The notes under the pieces were generated by a model that saw only the letters and a program-made list of their open reading frames with translations, was not told the origin of the DNA and searched no databases. A stretch of 64,000 nt of DNA from Diplosphaera chodatii. Taxonomy: Eukaryota > Chlorophyta > Trebouxiophyceae > Prasiolales > Stichococcaceae. Position 1 is the stretch's first letter. Each line of letters starts with the position of its first letter. The stretch spans positions 558,001-622,000 of the forward strand of contig JAALGY010000015.1 of the NCBI GenBank assembly GCA_032358165.1. Direction: 5' to 3'. A program made the position numbers and the translations under genes. Positions 1 to 10,656 of this stretch are shown piece by piece.

Positions 1-106
1 AGAGCACCTGATGGGCACAAGATGAATGGTAGCAGGCTTAATCCCATGCTGACCTGTGGTGTGGACAGCGAGCGGCACTTCTTCAAGCATGTGCATACGG
101 GTGCAG

Positions 107-438
107 GTGATCAAGGGCAAGGATGTCCCCTGCAGCTTGAAGACATACCCCGGCACAGTGCACGGTGCGCTGACCGCCAATGTGTCGACGAATCGCATGC
201 TGGCCAGACCGTTGCTGCCTACGATGTCTGCCCGTCAGCACCCTGGCGGAACTCACAGCATGGATGTTTCCTTCGTGCAGGTTTCGCAGTGCGAGGCGAG
301 ATGGGTGCGAAGGACGGTGTCGTGTCAGCAAAGATCATCGTGGGAGAGGATCAACTGGATGCTCCCACCACCACAGGCGCTGCTGAAGCGGCGCAAGACA
401 CGATGGACTGGTGGAATCGCCACACGGGCTCGACATGA
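107..438 (+). CDS. dienelactone hydrolase family protein, C-terminal exons (partial)
   Basis: Last two exons of a gene that begins left of the window: 107-164 and 281-438 (TGA). The intron 165-280 is GT-AG and joins a split Gly codon. The joined reading gives TYPGTVHGFAVRG, the signature around the catalytic His of dienelactone hydrolase-type alpha/beta hydrolases. The stretch before it (VIKGKD) fits the strand that precedes this histidine in the fold. The protein ends MDWWNRHTGST. Family members open lactone rings or hydrolyse small esters and are usually soluble; the true substrate cannot be told from this piece. The Ser or Cys nucleophile and the acidic residue lie outside the window. Confidence 0.72.
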
Positions 439-815
439 TCACCCCGCCAGGACTCGCACAAAGTGCACTGCAAAAACTTCAGATGTCTTTAGTCTCGCGT
501 GATAGACCGTGACCGCGCGTCTTGTTTCGGTAGAGCCTGCTGGTTTCATTCTTTAGGGGCTGGACAGTCACTTGCTTGAAGCGGAGCATGCTGCCCTCCG
601 CAGTGCTGCCAGCGCTCCGCATGTGTGCGCAAAATTGCAGGATTGCTGTAAGACGTCTTGCTGACAACAAATGACACTGAAACTTCTGTTTGAAACGAAG
701 TTTGGCTGCATGTGATGGCAGCGTGGTACATGATCATGCCCTGTTAGTTTCTGCATCCTGCCACCGTGAAATCGGTGCTGAAGTTCATCCTACACAGTGC
801 AGGATCAAGCCTATT
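439..815. other. intergenic: 3' UTR of the hydrolase gene and 5' region of the ABC ATPase gene
   Basis: No gene is recognised here. The sequence is less GC-rich than the flanking exons. In-frame upstream starts for the next gene exist at 690, so its 5' end could be longer than called. Confidence 0.4.
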
Positions 816-2264
816 ATGCTGCCTCTTGCATTAGATGCATTGCCGCAACGTGTATTGAGGAACATGTCAGGCGCTGTGGATGGCCCTGAGCAACCGCAGA
901 GTGTCTTGAAGGTGCAAAACTTGCGCCGTGTTGTGACCACTCAGCAGGAGGGTGGCAAGGTCATTCTCGCGGGCATCTCCTTTGAGGTCGCCAGCGGCGA
1001 TATACTATTCGTGACAGGCAAGCTGTCCTTCGGCTATACTTGATGCACACCTTGCATTCAAGGGGTATACCGCAGGCTGCTGATGCATGCGTCCATCATC
1101 CATGCATGCAGGTCCAAGCGGAGTCGGCAAGAGCCTGTTGCTGCGAGCAGTGGCTTTACTGGACCCCGTTGAGGTACACGACATGCCTCTGTGCGGATGG
1201 TGACAACAGCGGCGACGCAATCTTGTTAGCTGCTGCACGGATGACCTAGTGCAATGGCGCATGATGCTCCCTGAAACGGTTCAGGTGCGCACCGCCTCAT
1301 CATGCTTGCCGTGCTGCAGGGCGGCAGTCTCGAGCTCAACGGTCAGACGCCGCTACAGCTGGGCGTCACCTGCTGGCGCACGCTGGTCACCTACGTGCCA
1401 CAGACGCGAGTCCACCCGCCCGGCACGCCGGCCGAGTTCTACTTCTCGGTCCAGGTGCTCATCAAGGCTGCTGACGGTGTCCTGAATCAACGAGTCGTTC
1501 GCTGGCTTCTTCCCATCACTCTGGCAAGCCAACGAGCTCGACTGATATGGCTGAGGACGGCAACTGGTCCTGCATGCAGCAATTTAAGGCGCAGCGGGGA
1601 CGTCCGAGGGGCGACCTGCCGGCCCTCATCCACCGCCTGGGCCTCGAGCAGTCAGTGCTCAATCAGCCCTGGACGCAGCTATCGGTGCACACTCCTTGAG
1701 CGGCTGTGGATCTAGTTTGAGTTGAATCATGTGTGGCGTGATGCAGATACCCTATAAAATTTTGCAACTGCCTGGCAAGCTGGTGGCATCATGTCGAAGC
1801 TTTGAACTCCGGTTGCGGAGGTGCTCTGCGTCACTGCTGACCTGCAGGGGGGGCAGGCGCAGCGGGTGGTCATCGCGGTAGCGGTCGCGCTGAAGCCGGA
1901 TGTGCTGCTGCTGGACGAGCCCACCAGTGCGCTGGACCCCGAGTCCGCGCACCTGACTGAGGTGTGCAGCTGCCGTGCAAGCAGCTGTGAGGCGGGACCC
2001 TGCATGTCGATGCTGCATGCAACACGCCCGCCACATGCTTTCCACAATGAGGCGGGACCATGCTTATCGATGCTGCAAGGAACAAACCCGCCACTTGAAA
2101 ACGCCCGGCAAGCTTGGCCCTGCATGTGGCAGGCGGTGTTCCAGGAGTGCGGCGCGGCGGTGGTGTGGGTCAGCCACGACCCGGGGCAGCCCGGCCGCGT
2201 CGGCGGCCGCGTCCTCGAGCTGCCCTCGGGCCGCGAGTCGGCCGTGGCGCGGGAGAAGGTCTGA
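816..2264 (+). CDS. ABC transporter ATP-binding protein, STAR1/FetA type
   Basis: Six exons: 816-1017, 1112-1173, 1320-1454, 1580-1684, 1848-1961, 2133-2264, about 249 residues, a normal size for a stand-alone ABC ATPase. All nucleotide-binding motifs are intact: Walker [10 protein letters not shown]-loop TYVPQ, signature LSGGQAQR (split across an intron), Walker [16 protein letters not shown], and the H-loop VWVSHD. The order and wording match bacterial FetA/YbbL and plant STAR1. STAR1 pairs with STAR2 in rice aluminium tolerance; FetA pairs with FetB in bacterial iron export. The first intron (1018-1111) uses a GC donor. The start at 816 is a choice; 864 and 690 are in frame. The partner permease gene follows 158 bases downstream on the same strand. 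Confidence 0.88.
1988..2094. repeat. two-copy imperfect direct repeat inside an intron
   Basis: Units of about 47 bases start at 1988 and 2048, exactly 60 bases apart. Both read TGAGGCGGGACC, then a TCGATGCTGCA core, and end in CCGCCAC. They lie within the last intron of the ABC ATPase gene (1962-2132). Confidence 0.7.
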
Positions 2265-2422
2265 GCACATTGCTTGTCTGCGCTGCTGGCCCGGGAGGCA
2301 GCAGACAAGCGGACGCAGACAGACTGCTGCAGGGCAGCTGGCAGCGGCAGCACGGCACAAACAGCAGGACTACAAGGTGAAGCACAGGCCGCCAGCCATC
2401 AGGGCGGAGCGGAGCTCAGGTC

Positions 2423-5366
2423 ATGGCAGGTGCCAATGGCGTGCTGTTGCAGCTGATGGCGTTATTTGCCACAGTCCTGAGCCTTGCAACCGGCAGCGCC
2501 CTCGGCAGCAGCGGAGGCATCAGCGGCAGCCACATAGCCAGTTCAGCAGCTGGTATATCCGCTTGGCAGTCAACAGGCAACCAACACGGCAGCACAGCTC
2601 AGCAGGTGCAAAGCCAGCACAGGCGCCGGCACCACAAGCACGGCCATGCGGATGATGATGATGCCGGTGGCGGCGGCAGCAGCAGATCCTGTGCAGCATG
2701 CTGGCCCGACAGGTGACCAACTGTGCACTACACCTGCACATGTCAGCGTCATGCGCGATAGTCAGGTGGAGCCTCACACTTTGCTGTTGTTCTCCCTACA
2801 GGTTCAGCGTTGTGTCATGGGTCATGGCGGCGGCCCTGGTGCTGGTTCCAATCGGCATCTCAGCATGGCTGCACCTGAAGCTTCACCAGCAACTTGCTAT
2901 GGCGCTTGTCAGGTAGTTGGACTTCTGTCCTGAGGAGTGTAATTGAGCTCGCACCTGGCACCCTCGGATGTGCGTGGTTTGCAACTGTTTGAAGTTTGAA
3001 CATGCAGGTTCGCTGCTCGCCTCTTGTTGACAGGCCTGCTGCTGCTGCCAATCATGGCGTACGAGCATGGAGCGCTTACAGCAGCATATGTGGGCGCTGC
3101 AATCGCAATTGGTGCTGCTGAGGCCGCATCACACTGCCAGTACCTGTACCAGGTTAGGAAGCAGCCACAGCGCTATGGCGTCTAACTCACTCTGCCTTCT
3201 TGTGTATGACAACAAATGCTTTCTGGTGCTCAGAACAGAACTAGGTGAGCACAACACCATATGGCAGAGCAGGGGCGCAGTCACAGTCAAAATGATAATC
3301 ATTCCACGCCTGCTGCAGGGCGAGTTCCTGCACTTGCTGGTTGCACTTGGCGCCGGCATCGCCATCCCACTGCTGTACGCCGCCCTGCTGGTGCTGCCGC
3401 TGGTGTGGTGGACGGACCCCCGCTATGTTGTGCCCGCTGTGGCTGCCATGCTGCCGCCCGCCATATCCTGCGCCTCTGCTGGCCTCGCAGCAGTGTTTGC
3501 TGAGCTGGTCGAAGGTGAGCACCAGCTTAAGGTGTAAACATGACCTGCCAGCACTATGCAAAACTGTCATATGGCGTAACGCGATGGCATTGCGATGTGT
3601 CAGCAGGGCAGGAGCGAGTAGAGCAAGCGCTGGCGTTTGGCGCCTCCCGGCGCGAGGCGGGCAAGGCGATCGTGAAGCTCGGGGTGCGGGCCGCCCTGCA
3701 GCGGCTGATGCGGCACACCGGCGGCCCTGGGCTGCTGCTGATGCCCGCTCTGGCTGCGGGCCTGCTGCTCGCTGGCGTGCCACCCATGCTGGTGACAGCA
3801 GTCGATTGCCAATGGTTAGGATGACTATCATACTTCCACTCGCCACATCTTTGGCACAGATAAGACCCACGCATACCTTGCAAAGCATCAGCCAGCACGG
3901 CTTCCTGCCCCAGGCCCGTCATCGTCACCTGTGCTGCTTGCATCGCAGGCTGCCAGCTACGAGGTGGTGTTTGTGCTGCTGTTGGCTGCGGCATGTACGC
4001 TGGTGTCGTGGCTGGCCGTCACGGCGGCAACATTCCGCATCCTGTCGAGGGACCACTGCCTGCGGGCTGAGCTGCTGCTGCTGCGCGCTGACCGCCGCGT
4101 CGGCTCCCTGGTCTGGTTTCAGGCCGAGGTGGAGCAGGTGCACCTATGGGTGGTGACCCATCCATGCTGCTGTTGCAGCTCTTCACCAAGGCACAGCGGT
4201 GCAGGCAAACTCGGCTTCAGCAGCCGTTTCAAGAATTCACAGCAGAGCCTCCAGCAGACATCCGTTTGACTGGTGGTGTTGTGCCCTGCAGGCGAAGCTG
4301 CGGGCCAAGTCGGCGTGGCGCAAGGCGTCGGCGAGGGTTCGCGTGGCGCTCTCGCAGGGCACTGCCAGTGGCAGCCGGAGCTGGTTGCACCGCAGCTTCT
4401 CGCGCGGCAGGCGGCGCCGTGCTGATGACGCTGACGAGGAAGGCGCGTCAATGACCAGTCGCCTGCGGGACGTCGTCATGGGTGCGGCTGCTCATGTTGA
4501 CATGCACACACCATCCGGCCTTGGCATGCATCTTGGCAGGCTCGTCAGCTATTTGCTGATCACAGGAAATGCATCTGGTGGCGCCTTACTTGCTCTGGTG
4601 CATGTGCGGCAGGGGCCAGTGATGAGGATGCATACTCAGCTCTGAGTGGTGGGCCAGCAGAGACGGATCAGGCAGGTCCTGGGCAGCTGCCGCCGCGTAT
4701 GCTGCGGGGTCCGCCCGTCCGCAGCCTGTCAGGTGATGAGTCGTCACAGTGTCACTGCTGCATCGCCATTTGCAATGATGGCACGCTGTTCCCAAGACAT
4801 GGGGTCTGGCCATCGACATGCAGCCTTTGTCTGGGAGTGCTTGAAAGGATGGCTGGTCAGGCGACCTGACTGTCGACCGTGGCTCGTCTCATGCAGGCAG
4901 CCTGCGGGCGCTCCCGGCAGCACTGAGCATGGTCACGCCGATGCGGAGCTGGGTGGGCCGCTGGGCAGCCAACCCCTTTGCCCATGCCACGGGCGACAGT
5001 CGCACGCCCAGCGGCGGATTGGCGCTGTACAACGAGGCGCCGTCCGCAGAGCTGTATCTGCCACCACCACCACAACCCGCCGATGCAGAGGCGTCTGATG
5101 CGGAGGCTGTCGAGGGGCTGTCCCCACCAGAGGGCATGTCGCCACATGCTGACACGCCTGGGGATGGTTATATGGAGGGTGCATATGATACGGCAGCATC
5201 GTCGCAGCTGGCATCCATGCTGCAGTCGTCAGCGTCGCCACTCGGCCGTTCGCCTGTGTCTGATGGCACGGGCTCCTACAGCCATGCAGGGTGGCAGTCG
5301 CCAAGCAATAGCCTGACAGATGCCATGTCACCCGGCCGCAAGCTGAGGTCTCCATACAGGACGTGA
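2423..5366 (+). CDS. UPF0014 ABC transporter permease, STAR2/ALS3/FetB type, with long C-terminal tail
   Basis: Nine exons with consistent phases: 2423-2712, 2802-2912, 3008-3152, 3319-3514, 3607-3800, 3949-4137, 4292-4481, 4640-4732, 4897-5366, giving 625 residues. It opens with a hydrophobic signal-like stretch, a His-rich segment (HRRRHHKHGH) and an acidic run. Several hydrophobic helices follow. The family hallmark is the cytoplasmic loop QALAFGASRREAGKAIV, which corresponds to the LSLGATPKQA-type coupling loop of FetB, then a helix pair around GLLLMPALAAGLLLAG. The conserved core ends near residue 380. The remaining 240 or so residues are hydrophilic: a basic stretch (FSRGRRRR) then a Ser/Pro-rich acidic tail. 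FetB is about 260 residues, so the extension is unusual. It probably forms a transporter with the ATPase encoded just upstream. Confidence 0.82.
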
Positions 5367-5884
5367 TGCACCGAGTAGATCTGACACATTGCTCACAATG
5401 GAGTCTAGTTAGGGAAGCAGAGACTAGAGTTCAGTTTCAAGCTGTGTCAGTTGCTTGCATGTTGCAAGTCAATGGTGCTTTGTTGCACGCTATGACGTCT
5501 GTGTACTGATGCAAGTGCGCTTGACGTCACATCTGCTGTGCACTACCCTTTGTTGGCAGGGCTGGTGACCAGCGTGCCTCAACAGCGAGGAGGTTGCCTT
5601 GCCACAGAGAGCAGAAACATGGACCGCCAAAAATTCCTCCCAAGAGCTGCATGTGCTTCCTGCAGCCTGGCCCCTCAAGGACCAGATGGCAACCAAGCCC
5701 ACGGCCATTGCACACTCACCACTTGGACACCATCTGCCCCGCCACACTCCAGCTACAGACTCAACAGTAGGCCGCTGCTTTCGGCAGCTGACAGTCAGAC
5801 AGCTTCGCCGCCAGTTTGTGGACCCGATCCTGCACACCCAGCTCTGGCACCGCCATCCGCCCAGCAGTAAACGGATCAGCAGCC
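5367..5884. promoter_or_regulatory. 3' UTR of permease gene and presumed promoter/5' UTR of glutamine synthetase gene
   Basis: No recognised gene. The stretch 5400-5530 is AT-richer and looks like a 3' UTR. The part after about 5600 is open in more than one plus-strand frame and may include transposase-derived sequence (see findings). No core promoter motif is certain. Confidence 0.3.
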
Positions 5885-8800
5885 ATGCAAGTCTCACTCG
5901 GCCGGACGCCTTGTTCGGCTGCGCACCAGCAGAGTGCGCCCGCCAAGAGCCTGGACGCCCTCCACGCCACCCGCAGGCCAGCCAGGGCAGTCCGGCAAGC
6001 GGTGCGTGATCTGCACCGGCAACGCCCATACCTACATTCGATGCAACGGCGGCACGCAAACGTGCCACGGCGCATGCCCTCTAGACGCCTTGCTGGTGGT
6101 CCGCAGCTCGATAAGCATTGGCAACCGCTGGTCCGTGGGTCTGTGCCCCTCAGCCGACTGTTGAGGTTCGGGCACCATAGCCGCAAAGGTCCTCGATGCA
6201 CGTCCACTACTGGGCCATCAAGCACATCGGGCGACCCGGTGCCGCACCATGTGCCAGTGTTGGTGACTGCACATCCCACGTGCAGGTGCATGTGTGGCCC
6301 CCGTGGCCGGGACGCTGTTGCTGCATGCTGGTCGTGTCGCTATGTGTTGTCGGGCTTAACTGGACACACTGCAGCGCTTGCTGAGGCGTGCGTGGGCTGC
6401 GAAAGCAAAGATGCCCGCCGCCAGGGGTCGATTACGGGGCAGTGAGCTGGCGGATGGCCGTCGGCTTGCTGATGTGTGCCACAACGCGTCCACTTCCATG
6501 CTCTCTGGTCAAACACACACTTTGCCAGCCTTGTGGCTTGACCCCCGCCCCAGGAAGCGCGATCGAACTCCAAGCCATGCCACAGCGCTTGCCTGGTCAT
6601 CGTGACGTCAGAGCTATCGCCTCACAGGTGGTCCATGCAGGGTATAAGGTACTCATCTCCCTGGATCTGACTTCACAGGCCCGGCGGTCAGCGCGGCAGA
6701 CGACACAAGCAGTCAGCCAGCTGCAGACGAACGGCTACGCTCAAGAAACAGCAGGCTACATCGGTGGATCAGCCACAATGGCGCCGCTGCCCAACGTCCA
6801 TGGCACCGTCGGCAAAATCGAGCCGCTGCTGGACACCAGCCTGATCAACCTGTTCAAGGACCTGCCGCAAGAAGGTGGGAGCTCAGTCGGCATGTTGGGG
6901 TGGGGTGAAGCCGGTGGATCTGTCTTCAAGCGGCTTGGATCGCGGGGCTGCATGACTGGCCACCGACTGACCCTTTGTCCCGTGGGCGTGCCCCCAGGCC
7001 AGCTGGCCGCGGCAGCGTGCCCAGCAAACGGCACTCCCGTGTTCTGGCCGGCTGGTTGCATGCAGCGGTGGCTTGCAAGCCAGCCGAATCGTCCGTCAAG
7101 CATGTTTTGCTGCTGTGTATGGGCGATACATTAGGGCTGGCGGCCTTTGCGACTACCGGGGCTGCGGCTGCACGGCAACATCTGCGTTGTGACCCTGTGA
7201 TGCAACCTGTTCACTGGTATACGGCCGGGGATCGCAATGTTATGCCTGAGCACCCTGTCGTCTGTTCTGGCACTCGAGACATCTGACCTGGTTGCCAAGA
7301 CTTTCTGCTGCAACATAACGAGCTGCCCTGCATGCAAGCGACAGCAGAAGCACGCAACGCTGCATGTTTGGCATAGTGCTGGCTGCATCCTGCAGCTTGT
7401 CGTGCAGCAACCCAGACTTCGTGCGCATATGGATAAGTGCATGCACATATGAGCCCACGTGCGACGCTCCTCACGCGCCGCACGTCCGTTGTCCTGTCGT
7501 GCTTGTTGCGATCGACGATGCTGCTCCGTGGGGCCGGGTCTGACACCCTCGCCTCAACTGCTCTGCAGGCAAGGTGTGCGCGGAGTACATCTGGATTGGC
7601 GGCACAGAGCAGGACCTGCGGTGCAAAACCAGGGTGCTCAGCAAGGCGCCCAAGAGCCTGTCGGACCTGCCCAAGTGGAACTACGACGGCTCGTCCACCG
7701 ACCAGGCACCCGGTGAGTGACCTGCATGTGGCGCAACTAACTGTCGCCAGGCCGCAGTCACCCCCATGCTCAGTCTGTTCTGGCCAGTGCACTGCTTTTG
7801 GGACCCCATTGTTCGACGCAGGCCGGCTGGACGCAAAAGATCCTAGTGCACCAGCAGCAGCTTTCGTGCAGCGTGTGCGGACAGTCCACCGTGTGTGCCC
7901 CCGCTGCAGGCCATGACTCGGAGGTGTTCCTGATCCCCCGCGCCATGTACAAGGACCCCTTCCGCCAGGGCGAGAACATCATGGTGCTGTGCGACACCTG
8001 GGTGCCGCCGCAGGTAAAGGAGGACAACAGCCTCACCGAGATGTCGGTGCGCCCCCGACTTGGCCGCAGGCCACTGGTCTTTGGTGCTGCTACTTCCTAC
8101 GACTTTCATGGCTTTGGTGCCCGCAGCTGTGCCGTGTACTGCTCAACTGCGCCGAGGCACCTGCTGCACGATGCTGCCCTGGTGACCCATCGACACTTCA
8201 TGCATGCAGCCGCTGCCGACCAACCGCCGCATCGCGTGCGCCGAGGCCATGGAGAAGTTCAAGGACGAGGTGCCCTGGTTCGGCATCGAGCAGGAGTACA
8301 CGCTGCGCAACTCCACCACCAAGTGGCCGCTGGGTGTGTTCATGTATGCATATGCCCTGCCTGCACTGTTGTGGGCATGAGCTACAATGTGCAGCCTGTC
8401 CCTGCAGCGTGCCTGGCAAAAAGCTCCGGCACATGCTGCTGCAGCGAGCAGAGTGCATGCAAGCAGCCTGTGGGCGCCTCACACTCACGGCATGCGCCTG
8501 TGCTCTGCAGGCTGGCCGACGTGCGGCTTCCCGGGTCCCCAGGGCCCCTACTACTGCTCCGTGGGCAGCGGCTCAGCCATCGGCCGCGACATCGTGGAGG
8601 CCCACCTGAAGGCCTGCATGTACGCTGGCATCGAAATCAGCGGCACCAATGCCGAGGTCATGCCCGCGCAGTGGGAGTACCAGGTGCCTGCTCACACATG
8701 CCTGCTGCAAGCTCCGCATGATGATGTGTCGGTGCAGAAGTGTGACCTCGTAGACTGACGCTGACAGTGGCCACTGCATGATGCCTTTTTCTCCTGGGGT

Positions 8801-9810
8801 GAGCATCATCATCATAAACAGCGCCCTGATCATCGCAGTGAGGTGGTGTTCTGATGTCCTGATTGTGGACATTGCATGCAGGTCGGCCCGTGCATCGGCA
8901 TTGAGAGCGGCGACCAGATGTGGATGTCGCGCTTTCTGCTGTACCGCATCGCGGAGATGTACAATGTGGAGGTGACCTTCGACCCGAAGCCGGTGCCCGG
9001 CGACTGGAACGGCGCCGGCGGCCACGTCAACTACAGCACAGAGTCCACCCGCGCTGAGGGTGCGCTGCCCCGGATCATGGACACCAACCATGCAACACTA
9101 TACACTGCGACGTCGCGAGACCCAGGCCGATACCCAGTGGGGTAACCCTCCTGTACACAGGCTTCATGGGTGGTGTCTTAACGTACTGGGTGCTGGTGCA
9201 GGCACCGGGTGGGACGCCATCCAGGACCAGATCAACAAGCTGGAGAAGAGGCATGCGGCGCACATTGCGGCGTACGGCGAGGGCAACGAGCGCCGCCTCA
9301 CAGGTGCCCGCCTCTGCCAGCCGCAGGACATGAACATCGAGCGTACCACTCCGCTGCACCCCGCTTTTGCGATGATGTGGTGACTAACCTGGCATGCGTC
9401 CTGCCGACCTCGTGCCTGATGTGTCTTGTCGCCCTTGGCACACAGGCAAGCACGAGACGAGCAGTATGGAGGACTTCAGCTGGGGTGTGGCCAACCGCGG
9501 CGCCTCCATCCGCGTCGGCCGCACCGTCCCCGTCGACAAGTGCGGCTACTACGAGGACCGCCGCCCAGCCTCCAACCTGGTGCGCACCCAGGCTGCTATG
9601 CACTGCGCATCATCCACACTGCATGTGGTCGCTGTCCCATCCCCACTGCCACGTTCTGGTGACGTTCGAAGCATGGTGTTGCACTGGTGCGTACCGCAAT
9701 AGCATCCATGCTCACACTGTCAAAATGCTCTACAGTGACGTCTCGCCGTTTCTAATTTGCAGGACCCGTACATCGTCACCAAGATGATCGTGGAGACCAC
9801 GCTGGGCTGA
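5885..9810 (+). CDS. glutamine synthetase, probably plastid form (GSII)
   Basis: Ten exons: 5885-6001, 6679-6874, 7569-7712, 7910-8013, 8210-8333, 8511-8683, 8882-9059, 9202-9303, 9446-9579, 9763-9810, about 439 residues. The enzyme joins ammonium to glutamate using ATP. Eukaryotic GSII motifs are all present: [12 protein letters not shown], the metal/substrate region [43 protein letters not shown], the ATP-site [11 protein letters not shown], and [16 protein letters not shown]. The leader [13 protein letters not shown] is rich in Ser, Ala and Arg and acid-poor, like a plastid transit peptide, but exon 1 rests only on phase and composition. If it is wrong, translation would start at the in-frame ATG 6778 (MAPLPNVHG), giving a cytosolic-size enzyme. 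Introns 1 and 2 are long, near 680-690 bases. Confidence 0.9.
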
Positions 9811-10656
9811 ATGTGATGGCAGTTTGCTAGATGGCGCACCCCTGCGCGGTGCCGTTCCAGACTAAAGCATGTTCGGACAAAGGGAGGGTGACTGCCACAA
9901 AGACACTGCGGTCTCAGCGTCAAGGCTTGGCGGCACGACTCAGGTTGGCGCCCAGGGCAGACGTGATTGGCTGTCAGCAGGGCAAATTTGAGGCACCCCA
10001 TGGGATTTCTCTTTAGCAGCTGCGGAGGGACTGTCACCACGCACCCGTGCTGTGGCAGTACACGACAGTCAAGTGCAGTATATACAGCAGCTTTCCTTCG
10101 TCTCTGTGCTTTCAGTCAGCGATGGCGTTCAGCAGTATTACTGACCCATCTGGTTGGCCCGACCTATTCATTGTTGAGTGTATATGGTGCACCATCCACA
10201 GGCGCATGTAAAACCAATCTTCCTGGACCAATCTTCCAGGACATTATGTTCCTTGGCGTCCTGCCTCAACAGGTGTTCTGTCAGACGTACAGCTGCATAT
10301 CCTGGACATTCTCTCTCTGATCTCTTAAAGCGAAGGTGAGGAAGTCGTCACACAGACGGCCAGATGTGCACCGGCAACGCTCCAATGTGCTGTTGGGTGC
10401 CCTGTAGCAGATCCGCGTCAGCCTGTGCAAATTTGCAGCTTTGAACCACGGCAGGCGGCGCCGAGAACACTTCGCGCGCGATCTATACTGTTGCATAACC
10501 TCTGTCCACATTGCTGCATCCGCCTGTGCGAGTGTCGCCCATCCTGCAGCTTCTAGCGGGCGAAGTGAAGCTGGTCCAAACGGGGTTTCCACGACTTGTA
10601 GCTTTGCACCAGGCCTACAAAAGTGCCCAGCGCCAGGGTGCTACTGATTGGCCATC
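9811..10656. other. intergenic: glutamine synthetase 3' UTR and PEX11 5' region
   Basis: About 850 bases with no gene I can support. The first half is AT-richer and unstructured. The part 10320-10560 is GC-richer and open on the minus strand, but the translation resembles no family I know. Confidence 0.35.

Noticed and set aside
816..5366. Reading the transporter pair as a bacterial operon or contaminant
   Set aside because: Both genes carry several spliceosomal introns of the same TGCAG-ending type as all neighbours, so they are nuclear algal genes.
6388..7134. A plus-strand open frame of 248 codons around glutamine synthetase exon 2
   Set aside because: Only 6679-6874 shows the conserved N-terminal sequence; the rest is intron and simply lacks stop codons.
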